64,000 bases of DNA from contig NC_081174.1 in assembly GCF_012432095.1 (NCBI RefSeq), positions 21,510,357-21,574,356 on the forward strand, in the 5' to 3' direction. Positions within the stretch are counted from its first letter, which is position 1; each line of letters begins with the position of its first letter. Position numbers and translations under genes: made by a program. The notes below the pieces were generated by a model, which did not search any database, was not told where the DNA came from, and worked only from the letters and a program-made list of their open reading frames with translations. Source of the stretch: Onychostoma macrolepis (Eukaryota > Chordata > Actinopteri > Cypriniformes > Cyprinidae). Shown here piece after piece: positions 24,001 through 32,660 of this stretch.

Positions 24001-27000
24001 CAAGAAGGGATTTTGTCCCCAATTCTGTTTAATCTTTACATGGATGATCTGAATGTTTGAATGCTTGTAAAACTGGGTGTATAACTGGGAATATTCTAGT
24101 GAATCATATTATGTATGCAGATTATCTTGTGGTGTTTATTCCTAGCAGTGCTGGTCTTCAACAGCTTTTAACTATGTGTTCTGATTATGGTCTTGAACAT
24201 GATATTTTATATAATCCTGATAAAAGTGTGGTTATGATTTGCAGAACTAAGAAGGATAAAAGTATAAAATTTCCAGTTTTTACGTTGTCTAATAAGAGTC
24301 TCACTGTGTGTGTGAAAGTAAAATACCTTGGACATTTCATCACTGAACACATGACAGACGATGAGGATATTGAAAGGCAACGCCATATGATGTATATGCA
24401 GGCGAATATACTTTTATGTAAGTTTAGTGTCTGTTCAGATGAGGTGAAGGTGTCACTTTTTATACTGTACAACACTTTATACTGCTCATTTGTGGATCAA
24501 CTATAGAACATCTAGTTTAAAGAAGCTGCAAGTAGCTTATAATGATGCAATGAGAATTTTACTAAAGAGACATAGATGGCATAGTGCAAGTGAAATGTTT
24601 GTGAGTGCAAGAGTAATCACTTTTAAAGCACTGTTACGAAATCTTATGTATAGATTTATCTGCCGGCTAAATGCTTCTAAAAATGTAATATATAAGGGTA
24701 ATATATAAAATATAAGGGTTAGTACTACACGGTATCAGTCAAAGTTGTGGAGACATTGGTATTGCTGTATTTTGTAACTCTTTATTGTGTGTGGTAGATG
24801 CTATGGGTTGTATATGTTGTCCTATTGTCTTTTTTTTTTTTTCAATTTGGACCTTGAGTCTGTAAAAAAAGTTTGATTGATTGATTGATTGATTGATTGA
24901 CCAAGGCTGCAATTATTTGGTAAAAAAAAAAAAAAACTGTAAAAACAATATTATAGTGAAATATTAATACAATTTAAAATAGTTGTTTTCTATTTTAACA
25001 TAAATGTAATTTATTACTGTGATGGCAAAACTGAATTTTCAGCAGCCAGTCTTTGGTGTGGCATGATCATTCAGAAATCATTCTAATATGCTGATTTTTT
25101 TTTTGTAACATGTTAAATGTCTTTAATTTTGATCAATTTAATGCATCCTTACAAGGTTTAATTCCACCCCCTACCCCCCACCCCCACAAAAAATCACACA
25201 CTTTTGATATATGTCATGAGTCCCCATATAAATATAAGGTAAGTGCTTACAGTAACTACTGGGTACAGTAGCACTTTTTGGAAAATGGCTCTTTATGTAA
25301 CACCTCAGGCACTAGAATCAGTGCATGCACTGTTCTCAAATTAAAGAGTGTTATATTATTCTCTCCTCATTATTAAAGAGATGAAACAGAAGAATTACAC
25401 CATACTCCACCGTACTCTGAAACCCTATTTAACCCACCCCACCCACCGCCACAAATTCCTGCCTAATGGCATCATTACGGGCCATGTTCACGCCAATCCC
25501 CTTGTAATCTAGGGGTATTCCGAGATGAATGTAGCTTCAGAGGACAAGCAGCAAAAGGGTCAAAGAGCTGTTTAGTTAAGCAATGAGCTTTGAAAATGTT
25601 AAAAGCATTGAAAGCATCAATGTTCCTCCTATCCCGTTTTGAGAGCTTTGGTAAAAGGTCTAACTATAGGGAGCAGATGCGAGAGTGAAGAAGGATAAAA
25701 TGCTCCTTAAAAATGTCAAGGTGATTATAGCTCCAAAGACATCAACAAGTTGTAAGCATGTCAATGTTCATTTACAAAGCAGGCTGTCAAACTATTTGGT
25801 AGGCTCAGCCATTTGAAACTGTGACAGGATATAGAAAGAGCGAAATAAATCTCATGCAAAAATAAGGGAACTTTTTTTCATTGACTACAGAAAGACAAAG
25901 GAAACTATTTTCTTTGGAAAGCTGACTGATATTCATATCCATCCAGCTGCTATCATCGGGATCTTCAGGAACCTGGAAAATTCAGCCAGAGTAGTAATGG
26001 TCCCTTAAGAATACCAATTCTGCTTATACTCTGTCTGAAGTTTATATCATTTGTCACAGCTTTTCCTGACAGTTTTAGGATGACAAGAATGAACTAAAGA
26101 AGTATTCCTGTTCATCTCTATGATTCTCCAGCTCCCTAAAGCCTGTCCAGAAGCCAATATTTGGACAGATTCAAAGCGTTCTCAAAATAATATGATATAA
26201 ATAGTACTAATAAAGAGCAAAAACCTTGAAAAGTGTGTAAGAAATAGCTTCCAAACTCAGTCTGCTCTAAGTAATTGACAGTGTTTCTATGCCCAAAATC
26301 ACACATATTTAAACACATCCAAGTTCAGGAACTGGATTACAGGGGGCCATATTTACAGGGCTGTGTGTGTTTATTTGAGTATGCATGCATGTGTGTGTGG
26401 GAAGTACATCACTGGAGTCTTAGGAAAGCAGTAGCACAGGGAGCCTGTGGCCACACACTGCTCGATGGGCCAACTGCTCTTTAAAACATCTCAGGACATC
26501 TGAAACTCATTGAAGACTCCACTGACTGTTAACCCTTATCCAGTGCCCAAAGGGACTTTCTATTTCCTCTTCCAGGTCACAGTCGAAGAGTTACCAGAGG
26601 ATTAAACTTTTAGTCTCTATGCATGCATTTATCTACCAGTACAGTCTGAATGAGCCAAACCGATTCTCCAAAAAGAACTCAGCTAACCGTTTTTATCTGT
26701 TTACCTGGGTTAGATGGGTAATCAAACCAATAAATAAATAAATAAACAAAAATAAGTAGGAAAACTCAAAAGGCATTTTTCCTTACTATTCTAAATCATC
26801 GCAAATAACTGATGATTAGTTAGATATCAATTTGCTACAGAAATTCCTCAAGAATTTTGGTTGACTCTGAAGCCAAATATGCTAAATGATCTAAATTAAA
26901 ACAAACTGAAATGGATTCAAATCTGTACACAGTTTGATCTAGTCCAGTGCTTCCCTTGTATGTCTCCCTTATCTAACACACCTGATTCAACTCATCAGCT

Positions 27001-28949
27001 CGTTAGTAGAGACTGCAAGACATGAATTTGGTGTGTCTGATAAGGGAGACATACAAAATGTGCAGGGCTAGGGGTCCTCCAGGACAGGTTTGGGAAGCAC
27101 TGATCTAGTCCTTCCTTTCCTGAGAGCAGGGTTGTTCTTTGATTTATGCACTAAAACACATGAACACTATCCAAAAAGCCAGACGCAGATTGACAATTTC
27201 TTGACAAACAAGCTGCTCGTGTTATATGTTGTCTAAATAATGCATATTCCACTCCTTTGGCTGCATCTCGCATCTGTGAGGCTTCATAAAACGATCTACA
27301 ATAATGCAAACAAATAGGCGACAGCCCGGTTTCAGTACATGATTTCACACATCTGGAATACTGATTTACCCGTTTTTGTGAAGGAACAGGCAATCTTGCT
27401 CTCCCTCTCTATGAGTCTTCTTTTGTTTTGCAAATCTTTCGGTTTAGTTAGAGTGGACAGCGCATTCTGAAGCAATAACCAGATACAGCATGCATCTTGA
27501 AAGAAATTCCTGAGCACCCCAAGGAGTGGATGGAAAATGTATTTGGCATGCTGTGTTTGGACACTTTAGGTCAGATTCAGGTTGGGAACGAATAAGGGGG
27601 AGGCTTAACATCTCTTGAGACGATACTTTCTTTTGAGACTCTCTCTCACTCTTCGAAGGCGTTTGAAGACTTTAGATGCATAGTTTTTCATCCTTACTAA
27701 GAAGTTGCTTACCCTGCAATTTTATCATTTGTATGCCATCAGCTTGTTTCAGCTTTTGTAGATTACAGAAGTGAACTTGCCTTTGTACTTGAACTAATTA
27801 CAAAGCCAAAACTTTTTTGCCCCCAAAAAAGTGAGTCTGTCATTCATTATTCAGGTCCTCGTATCATCATTCAGTATATCAGGTATACTTTACACAAATC
27901 TAACTTTATTAAATGTACATGCAACATATTGACTCTTAACCCATGTCTACTGAAAAAAATACCAAATTATTAGAGCTGTTAGTGGACTAACTGTTGTGTA
28001 CAGTCAGCAAAGTACCTTCCATGGAAAAAGGCTGCACTAGCAGGCATTCAAATGCTTCCAAGCTTGTTCCGCCTGGACAGACGGAATGATAATGACAGTG
28101 AATTCAGCGCACAGAACATCTGGGCACTACAAACAATGCTTTGATACCTCCTGTAGGTGTGAGACACTTCAGCATGAAGCAGCTCTCAGCAAACTAACAG
28201 ATTTGTCATGTTTCTGTCAACAAGTCCCTCTTTCAGATGAGCTACATCTGTAAACATCCTTAAAACAAGATACATTTTCCTAACAAGAAAAGTTGTGTAA
28301 GAGAGATAGTTTATTTTTCTTACCCCTTGGCAAAATGTTTTTTTTTTCTTTCTTGTATTAAGAATAAACCAAATTGCATTAGATTTATGCTTAAATCAAG
28401 AAAGAAAGAAAAACATTTACTTTGAAATATGTATTAATAATATAAAGTAAAATGGTCTAGTTTGATGACTGGAAAACACAGTATATGATTTGTAGTTAAA
28501 GGTTCGCTAAGGGAAGAAAGAACAGGTTATAATTATCAAACAAAACATAATGTCCCCCAAAAATGCTAGGAAGGAGAACTTTGTGCAAAAAAGAAAGAAT
28601 TATATTTTAATGCCACAGACTTACTGTGAAATAGATTTGCGTAGGGACAAGATAACTTTCATTAAGAAAATAAAAGCTCATTTGCGTTGTTTTATGTACC
28701 TGGGTCATGAAAAGGCACCAATGCGAAGTTGTACAGTGGTCTCTGAGGTCTGCTGAGAGATGTTTCCAATATCTTCGATGCTCCTTCAATCACTTGCACT
28801 AAATCATCGTACATGGAGCCGGTTACATCAAACACAAACGCCAAGGTGGACGCTCCCTCAGGGATTTCTTCATTTGTGTCCTGGGCTGCTGACAAAACGT
28901 TAAGCACTAATATCAGACAAAGAAAAAACGGCGAAGGTCTCAAGTCCAT
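2549..28949 (-). CDS. hmcn1: hmcn1 (hemicentin-1), 5' six coding exons, partial gene
   Basis: Six coding exons on the minus strand join in phase to encode the N-terminal 294 codons of hemicentin-1: 28949-28700, 6785-6715, 4232-4074, 3834-3712, 2920-2749 and 2655-2549. Every intron has GT-AG ends. Residues 1 to about 21 form a hydrophobic signal peptide. A von Willebrand A domain follows, with the metal-site motif DVTGS at residues 41-45 and a TD pair at 137-138; it runs to about residue 215. The known protein is a very large secreted matrix component (VWA, a long run of immunoglobulin domains, then nidogen-G2F and EGF domains) acting at epithelial junctions and basement membranes. Only the start is here; the rest lies left of position 1. 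HMCN1 rather than HMCN2 is chosen from near-identity to the remembered HMCN1 N-terminus and from the neighbouring ivns1abp. The span includes introns. Confidence 0.93.
2749..2920 (-). CDS. hmcn1: hmcn1 coding exon 5
   Basis: This exon encodes residues 202-258 plus one base. It starts VLKWVEEAVQ after a CACTGCAG acceptor, passes through STDH and IPFDPSLKEVTVALSGPAP, and ends at CTCAGG/GTAAGG. It covers the end of the VWA domain and the start of the conserved segment that follows it in hemicentins. Confidence 0.94.
2987..3050. repeat. (TG)n microsatellite with TATG tail
   Basis: A TG dinucleotide tract of about 45 bp is followed by TATG repeats inside hmcn1 intron 4 (2921-3711). The rest of that intron shows no feature. 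Confidence 0.95.
3712..3834 (-). CDS. hmcn1: hmcn1 coding exon 4
   Basis: A phase 0-0 exon of 123 nt encodes residues 161-201, including VVFVLTGDCDDRSHIGYKVY and the end of the VWA fold. The acceptor is GGGCAG/GTGG and the donor is AATGAG/GTAAGA. The intron between this exon and exon 3 is only 239 nt. Confidence 0.95.
3835..4073 (-). other. hmcn1: hmcn1 intron 3 with SINE-tail-like fragment
   Basis: This short intron includes GCTTTTATCCAAAGCAACTTA at about 3910-3930, similar to the 3' body of a common fish tRNA-derived SINE (compare 4752-4901). Only a fragment remains. Confidence 0.45.
4074..4232 (-). CDS. hmcn1: hmcn1 coding exon 3
   Basis: A phase 0-0 exon of 159 nt encodes residues 108-160 of the VWA domain. 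It contains GGGDCPEMSIGAIKIALE, then YVFTDARSKD with the TD pair of the metal-binding site. It ends at CAGTCACAG/GTATT. The acceptor is TTTTTTCAG before GGAGGAGG. Confidence 0.95.
4357..4730 (+). repeat. dispersed cyprinid repeat, copy b
   Basis: This fuller copy begins CACTACCATTCAAGGCTTTTGG and includes GATGGCAAAGCTGAAATTTCAG, CAGTGTCACATGATC and TTGGTGCTCAAGAAACATTT, matching phrases in the other copies. Confidence 0.75.
4752..4901 (-). mobile_element. tRNA-derived SINE, 5' head and body
   Basis: On the minus strand the sequence reads like a tRNA: a TAGCTAAAACAG A-box-like segment near 4890, GCATGGTGCTAGCAACATCAAGG, then GGGTTCAGTCCC (B-box-like, 4839-4850) and CCAGGGAACG. It continues into a body with AAGCAACTT-type sequence near 4780. 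This layout is typical of abundant cyprinid tRNA SINEs. It is not a functional tRNA because box positions and stems are degraded. Confidence 0.75.
6715..6785 (-). CDS. hmcn1: hmcn1 coding exon 2
   Basis: This 71-nt exon lies between a TCTGCAG acceptor and a CAG/GTGAG donor. It encodes residues 84-107 (EIGPITITTDPKKFQ followed by a DELRELYVQ-like end). It restores frame with the single base carried from exon 1 and leaves phase 0. The sequence matches the VWA segment that follows VPFHDP in known hemicentin-1. It is too short for a conventional open-reading-frame scan. Confidence 0.95.
8957..9143. repeat. short inverted-end repeat inside the outer hAT-like element
   Basis: TATTTTGATGGTCCCC near 8965-8980 is matched by the inverse GGGGAACCATCAAAATA near 9118-9134, giving a MITE-like unit. 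Its exact borders and any target duplication are unclear. It may instead be an integral part of the larger element. Confidence 0.5.
9589..10511. mobile_element. non-autonomous hAT-like element (CAGTGTTGGGC ends), inner element of a nest
   Basis: The 923-bp insert starts CAGTGTTGGGCACGTTAC and ends CGTTATTCCCATCACTG. It is flanked by a perfect 8-bp duplication ATTATAAG (9581-9588 and 10512-10519). The terminal TTACTTTAAAAAAGTAA motif is shared with 22052-22760. No transposase frame is present. The 8-bp duplication supports hAT superfamily mobilisation. Confidence 0.9.
12115..12545. mobile_element. short-inverted-repeat element (TGTGACCCTGG ends), copy 1
   Basis: It begins ATATGTGACCCTGGACCAC and ends with the inverse GTGGTCCAGGGTCACATAT. 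The ~430-bp interior contains GAAAGCTGAATAAATAAGC, CTGAGGGTGCAAAAAAATC and CTTCATGGAACATGATCTT. A second copy in the same orientation is at 39699-40148. The family is common in cyprinid DNA. The superfamily is not certain because the ends fuse into a TATA-like target. Confidence 0.8.
12911..13889 (+). pseudogene. Tc1-like transposase pseudogene
   Basis: An ATG at 12911 opens an N-terminal DNA-binding segment (MEKTAELAIIQKMNIDALH..) that ends at a stop near 13074. Further frames continue the protein with several stops and frameshifts. The first catalytic Asp is in VLFSDESKS (about 13,312-13,338). The C-terminal half is open from about 13,410 to 13,889 with MIWAAMSSAGVG, FQQDLAPAHTAKG and LPDLNPIDNLWGIVKRKM. 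The third catalytic residue, Glu in NPIENLW of active Tc1 relatives, is Asp here, exactly 34 residues after the second Asp. The reading-frame breaks make it non-functional. Confidence 0.92.
14122..14412 (-). mobile_element. retroposon-like repeat inserted in the Tc1 element
   Basis: A (GAAT)n run at the left is followed by GGCATTTATATAGCGCTTTA and CCAAAGCGCTTTACAATCAT, then a GC-richer stretch with GGATGATGCGACGGCAGCC and GGAATTTGGCCAGGA. It interrupts the usual Tc1 3' end between TACTGAAATGAATG and TTAACTTTTCCACGAC. A microsatellite at one end suggests the 3' tail of a LINE-dependent element lying on the minus strand. The family was not identified. Confidence 0.6.
15342..15560 (-). repeat. 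dispersed cyprinid repeat, copy c
   Basis: It contains TTAGAATGATTTCTGAAGGATC, AATTCAGCTTTGCCATCACAGG and AATATTCCACAATATCACTG, matching the family seen at 1517-1842 and elsewhere in the same orientation. Confidence 0.75.
18237..19277. mobile_element. non-autonomous hAT-like element (TAGTGTTGTCA ends)
   Basis: The 1041-bp insert starts TAGTGTTGTCAAAAGACCCG and ends with the inverse TGTGACAACACTA. Subterminal GGTACC motifs lie at both ends. It is flanked by a perfect 8-bp duplication TAGCACAG (18229-18236 and 19278-19285). No transposase frame is present. The core (about 18,540-18,880) is homologous in inverse orientation to the core of the element at 433-1379, despite different ends. Confidence 0.9.
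20852..23164. mobile_element. foldback-type DNA element with long inverted arms
   Basis: The left end reads GGTAACACTTTATTTTACAG and the right end CTGTAAAATAAAGTG. The two arms (about 20,852-21,340 and 22,770-23,164) are inverse copies of each other: minus-strand translation of the left arm and plus-strand translation of the right arm give nearly the same string (YKIFTMYVPGKYT). Within each arm a unit carrying TACATGGTAA and TACAGACAAGTG recurs imperfectly. The duplication is decayed (GAACTTTC versus GAACTATA) and the right terminal GTTACC is missing. A hAT-like element (22052-22760) interrupts it. Confidence 0.82.
22052..22760. mobile_element. non-autonomous hAT-like element (CAGTGTTGGGT ends)
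   Basis: The 709-bp insert starts CAGTGTTGGGTAAGTTAC and ends GCGTTATACCCAACTCTG. It is flanked by a perfect 8-bp duplication GTTACCAT (22044-22051 and 22761-22768). It shares its terminal motif with 9589-10511. No transposase is encoded. Confidence 0.9.
23190..23530. repeat. unassigned repeat-like segment
   Basis: This purine-rich stretch (AGGAACACCGGGGAATAACG, GACAGGAACATGACC) resembles in composition and wording the stretch at 17,930-18,135. It looks like a high-copy fish repeat, possibly retroposon-derived, but no termini were found. Confidence 0.35.
23538..23790 (-). repeat. dispersed cyprinid repeat, copy e
   Basis: It contains AAGAATGATTTCTGAAGGATC, AAATTCAGCTTTGAAATCAC and AAATAAGTGCAGGCTTGGTGAG in the same orientation as copies a and c. 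It lies back to back with copy f. Confidence 0.75.
23907..24707 (+). pseudogene. LINE reverse transcriptase fragment (broken)
   Basis: Translation gives VSNGVRQEGILSPILFNLYM, then after stop codons and a frame change NHIMYADYLVVFIPSSAGLQ, VKYLGHFITEHMTDDEDI and QANILLCKFSVCSDEVKVSLF. After another frame change it reads SSLKKLQVAYNDAMRILLKR. These are palm and thumb signatures of LINE polymerases. The catalytic YADD box is YADY here. In-frame stops, frameshifts and loss of an active-site Asp show it is inactive. Confidence 0.88.
24873..24900. repeat. (TTGA)n microsatellite, LINE tail
   Basis: Seven tandem TTGA-type units end the LINE fragment. Confidence 0.95.
26945..27102. mobile_element. 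short hAT-like MITE (CAGTGCTTCCC ends)
   Basis: The 158-bp insert starts CAGTGCTTCCC and ends GGGAAGCACTG. It is flanked by a perfect 8-bp duplication ATCTAGTC (26937-26944 and 27103-27110). Long internal complementarity (TGTATGTCTCCCTTATC with GATAAGGGAGACATACA) would let it fold as a hairpin. Confidence 0.93.
28700..28949 (-). CDS. hmcn1: hmcn1 coding exon 1 (signal peptide and start of VWA)
   Basis: The ATG is at 28949-28947. The exon encodes residues 1-83 plus one base of codon 84 and ends at a CCCAG/GTACAT donor. Residues 8-21 are hydrophobic with a likely cleavage after an SAA stretch. The core VWA strand and metal-site motif FVFDVTGSM follow at residues 38-46. The exon ends inside the conserved VPFHDP motif. 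This ATG is chosen because it is the only one placing a signal peptide directly before the VWA domain. Confidence 0.95.
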
Positions 28950-29350
28950 CTTGAGATTTCCAACTGTTCCTCGTCAAAAAAATAACCTCGACAGAAGATT
29001 CAGCGACGAGCTGAGGGAAAATGACAAGACATTGGTTCGAAATGTCAACGCGGGCACTACTGGGAAAAAATAAAAGACTTAGGGAGACAAAAAATGTGAA
29101 GAAAAGATTCAGAGTCAGATTTCTCCTGACCGTTGCTTGCGCGAGGATGCTTTGAGTTTGTTTTAGTGCGCGCGCGTCCTGCCCCTTAGAAGTTTCTCAA
29201 CACTGTCGCGGTCACAAACGCTGATCCACTGTAAAGTTCTTTTCACCAGAGCTACAGAGCAAGCACCTCAGGCAAACTCTATGACTCGCCGTATTAAGAC
29301 GCTGCGCTCTGATTGGTTCACAGCTCTTTTGGGGTCGCGAGGGGGTCCTG
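28950..29350 (-). promoter_or_regulatory. hmcn1: hmcn1 5' UTR and probable promoter region
   Basis: The sequence directly upstream of the hmcn1 ATG is richer in CpG and G+C than its surroundings, especially 29,130-29,345 with runs of CGCGCGC. No clear TATA box could be placed, so the transcription start is undetermined. Assignment as promoter rests on position only. Confidence 0.5.
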
Positions 29351-29684
29351 TGCATATTGACAGACCATATATTAATGGCCTTACATTTCATGGGGTCTAC
29401 ATATAAGAAACAAATCTCACACAATACGTTTAAAAAAATATAAAAAATCAGTGTTAAAACTAAACACAATTAAAAGGAATATAATAGGAACGTAAGGAAA
29501 TAAATTCTACTTGTAAAAATTAAATAAAAATCTACTGTCCCAAAAGGAAATTGTCTATTAATAAACAAATAAACACTCATTATAAGGAAATAAAATACAT
29601 TGAAAACGTTAAAGCAATAGATAAAAGTAAAAAATAATACAAATTAAAATTCAGTTTCCTTGGACTTCACACATGTTGGGTTTT

Positions 29685-29960
29685 CAATCTTGCCAAAGAC
29701 ATAATAATGATTTTTATAGTGTACAAACTCTATATTATATCCCCTAAACCTCACCTTATCTCTAAAACTTACAGAAACCTTTCTGCATTTTTACATTTCG
29801 AAAAAAAAAAAAAACAAGAAAAGAAAATTTCTAGTATGATTTATAAGTTATTTCCCAAAAAAAATGTTCCCACAAGGTAAAAAAAATTCAGGTTTTACTA
29901 TCCTTGTAGGGACATCTGGTCCCCACAGTTTAGGATTTACCTCACTCACACATACAGACA
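29685..29960 (+). repeat. dispersed GGGGACAT-type repeat, copy 1
   Basis: Shared wording with 44840-45125 in the same orientation includes GTACAAACT.TAT, CCTAAACCT, TTACAG.AAAC and ATGATTTATAAG. It ends near TCCTTGTAGGGACATCTGGTCCCCAC and a short ACAC-rich run. The family is recognised as recurrent within the window only. Confidence 0.6.
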
Positions 29961-30693
29961 CACAGTTCATGCAGAGCTCTGTTGCTTGAGTTTTTGTTCT
30001 TTTACCACCACCTAATGGTAGGCTACAGAAGCGGTTATTGTCTTTTCTACATTATTTGCCAACAAAAATAAAGGTGGAGAAGGGGCAATGTAACTGTGAA
30101 ACATCACCCTTTCAATAATTACCTGATGTAATTTTGTTGGTGGTATGTTTTTTATGTAAAATGTTAAAGTCAGTTAAGTTTGCTTGTAAGCTTTTAAGAC
30201 TTTGTAAGAAAAGGATAAGGGTCAGCAGATTTTTGTGAGTAGGCCTAATGAAGTAGTAAAAAAAAAATTGGAAGACTGTGGTAAAGAGAAGCCAAATAGA
30301 CAGCCATTCATGGTAGAAGAATTAATGAACATGGCCGCCTGTCAGACCACAACACATAAATGCCATTTGGGCTGATGAGATGTTAATATTAAGTCATTTG
30401 GGGAAAAAATGCAAGGTAATAGTTTGCCATTAATTCAGTCCCATGTTGAAGTAAATGAGAAGAAATTGTGTTTTACAACACTAGATGTCACCAGAGCAAT
30501 TATTTAAACATTTCAAAGTGTGTTTTGCATGATCACAATTATAAAATCCTTACTCCAATGACAATACCTGTTTTTTTACCTTCAAAATCAGAATACTTCA
30601 TATAAAAGCCTGCTTCTCTGAACCCTCTCCAAAAATATGCATTTTTGTTTGAAGGATTTAATCTATTTAATCTATCAACTGCTCCCCGGGCGC

Positions 30694-30695
<2 letters not shown>

Positions 30696-30736
<41 letters not shown>
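30696..30736. repeat. (GT)n microsatellite
   Basis: An almost pure GT dinucleotide run of about 40 bp. Confidence 0.95.
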
Positions 30737-30737
<1 letters not shown>

Positions 30738-31195
30738 CACTACTCACTGCTGTGTGTGTGCACTTTAATGGGTTAAATGAGTATGGGTCACCATACTTGG
30801 CCACAAGTCACCTCCTTTCCTTTCCTTTCCTAAATATAGGCTACATACAGTATGGAATTCCAAAGCAAACATGCAAATACAACAACTGATACTGAACATA
30901 CTTTAATCTTAATAAAAACCTGTGATCTCTTTAAAACCAAGAACAGGATTTTCTCTTAATTCAATCCATGCTCTTCCTTGAACCACCTGATACTTTCCTA
31001 CTGCTAAAAGAAAGAGGAAATAGAGTATTTTGAAACCCAATTAGCACCCAATTTCCTTTGGCCTTTGGTCCATTAGTCCAAGTCAAGACTAATCGAAACT
31101 GCAATCTCCATGTTAATGCTAGCTCAAAGCAGAGCTGTTAAGGGCTTGAGTGATTACAAGGGTGACTTACTCTCCCACACACCCTCCCAACAAAC

Positions 31196-31226
31196 AAAAA
31201 AGAAAGAAAGAAAGAAAAGAAAAAAG
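31196..31226. repeat. (AAAG)n microsatellite
   Basis: Short A-rich tetranucleotide repeat (AAAGAAAGAAAG), then AAAAGAAAAAAG. Confidence 0.9.
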
Positions 31227-32458
31227 ATTTTGTCCACTAGAGTGCGCCATGTAACATGCAAAAGTAGCATCACAAACTCTTATGAACCTTTGTTAAAAAT
31301 TATGCAATAGCATACATTATATCAAGAGAAAAAAAAACACAAATAATGTTTTTAATTATAATATTTCCATTATTTAATGTTTATTATATATTTATTTACT
31401 AATGACTTGAACATGCATTATAGCTAAAACACATGCCACCACTGACTAATGAATGAAAGAAAATTAATGCAGCTCAAAACAAGAATCTACCGAATTACAC
31501 TCTGAATTAGATTTTAATAACATTAAACATTGAAAGTCCAACAGTCACACACTTGGCATGATAAAATCTCATTTTTGCGTCCTGGATTACTTGGAATTGA
31601 CGGATAATGAACTCTCTCAAACAGTCCTCTTTTTCCATGTTGACACAGGTGTGTTGATTATGAGTCTTCGTTGGCTTGAGCTGATGGTATGGAGGCAGGG
31701 TGTTTATGTTGGCTATGCCCACTCTTCTGCTGGTTGCGGGTTTGAATCAGGGCCCAACACCAGCAGGCTGTCTGTGCTGTTGATGCTAAAGATCAAATAC
31801 ACACAATGGTAGGAAAAAATGACCAAAGCAGAAATTGTACTACCAGCTACACATTACTACCTTGCCATCCAAACATTTGCACGCACTACTTATGGGAACT
31901 GGGTATTACTGATGTGATTCGTTTTGAGGGTTTTGAGTATAATCAAAAGATTAAAATCATGCATCAGAAATTTTAGCAGTTAAATGTTTACTCCAATTCT
32001 ATTTTACTCTGTTTTGGTACATACCAATACACACATCTGCACATAGCTGATACAGAATGTGTTCACCTAATCGTGACTAAAAACCGGCCTTAAACCAACT
32101 TTATATCTAACTAGTTTGGAATTTCAGCAGTGAGGTGCCAACTACAATAAATGCAGTTTTTATGGAGAGGAGCAAGGGAAATGCAATATTGCGCAAAGCC
32201 TAATTGCCAAATGGGGACTGGATACACAACCAAGCAAACTAGTTCTCTGCCAAACCCAAGAGAAAGTTGTCTGAGTGTGTCTTCTGCAAAAAACTTCCCA
32301 ATCTTATGCAACCTACAATAGGACATTACTGCAACCATAGCAAACTGACACAGAAGTTCTGTATTTATTGTAATGTGTTACACCACCCTGTGCACCAATA
32401 TTGACTTGTTTTGCTGCTATTGCACCATAAATTACTCAAGGGGCAATGAATCACATTC

Positions 32459-32460
32459 CC

Positions 32461-32514
<54 letters not shown>

Positions 32515-32517
32515 ATA

Positions 32518-32549
<32 letters not shown>

Positions 32550-32660
32550 TCTATCTAATCATCCATCCATCTGTCTATCCATCCATCCATCTATCTATCT
32601 ATTCATCCATCCATTCTGTCTATCCATCCAATCATCCATCTGTCCATCCATATATCTGTT
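32459..32660. repeat. (TCTA)n / (ATCC)n compound microsatellite
   Basis: A perfect ATCT run at about 32,461-32,514 passes into TCTG, again ATCT, and then imperfect ATCC repeats to about 32,660. Open frames reading YLSIYLSI come from this repeat and are not protein genes. Confidence 0.95.

Larger units (their letters stand above)
23884..24900 (+). mobile_element. 5'-truncated LINE retroposon with (TTGA)n tail
   Basis: It carries a reverse-transcriptase fragment followed by an untranslated 3' part and a (TTGA)n tail at 24873-24900. The short length and tail fit a 5'-truncated LINE insertion. The clade was not determined. Confidence 0.8.
23823..25150 (+). repeat. dispersed cyprinid repeat, copy f, split by a LINE
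   Basis: The left part (23823 to about 23883) reads ACTGTTCAAAAGTTTGGGGT through AAGTCTCTTTTA. The family sequence resumes after the LINE at 24899 with ACCAAGGCTGCAATTATTTGG and continues through TGATGGCAAAACTGAATTTTC. Together they form one copy interrupted by about 1 kb. Confidence 0.72.
6786..28699 (-). other. hmcn1: hmcn1 intron 1 (about 21.9 kb)
   Basis: The long first intron separates the signal-peptide exon from the rest of the VWA domain. Most recognisable content is mobile DNA, listed separately. Stretches without any assignable feature are 6,786-8,530, 10,620-12,110, 14,460-15,340, 15,560-18,228, 19,290-20,640, 25,150-26,936 and 27,111-28,699. These are AT-rich. The segments near 16,540-16,760 and 26,340-26,600 are less AT-rich and could be conserved noncoding sequence, which cannot be judged from one genome. 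Confidence 0.8.

Noticed and set aside
31715..31760. tRNA-like B box (GGTTTGAATCAGG)
   Set aside because: No matching A box, acceptor stem or anticodon arm could be drawn around it; possibly SINE debris but unsupported.
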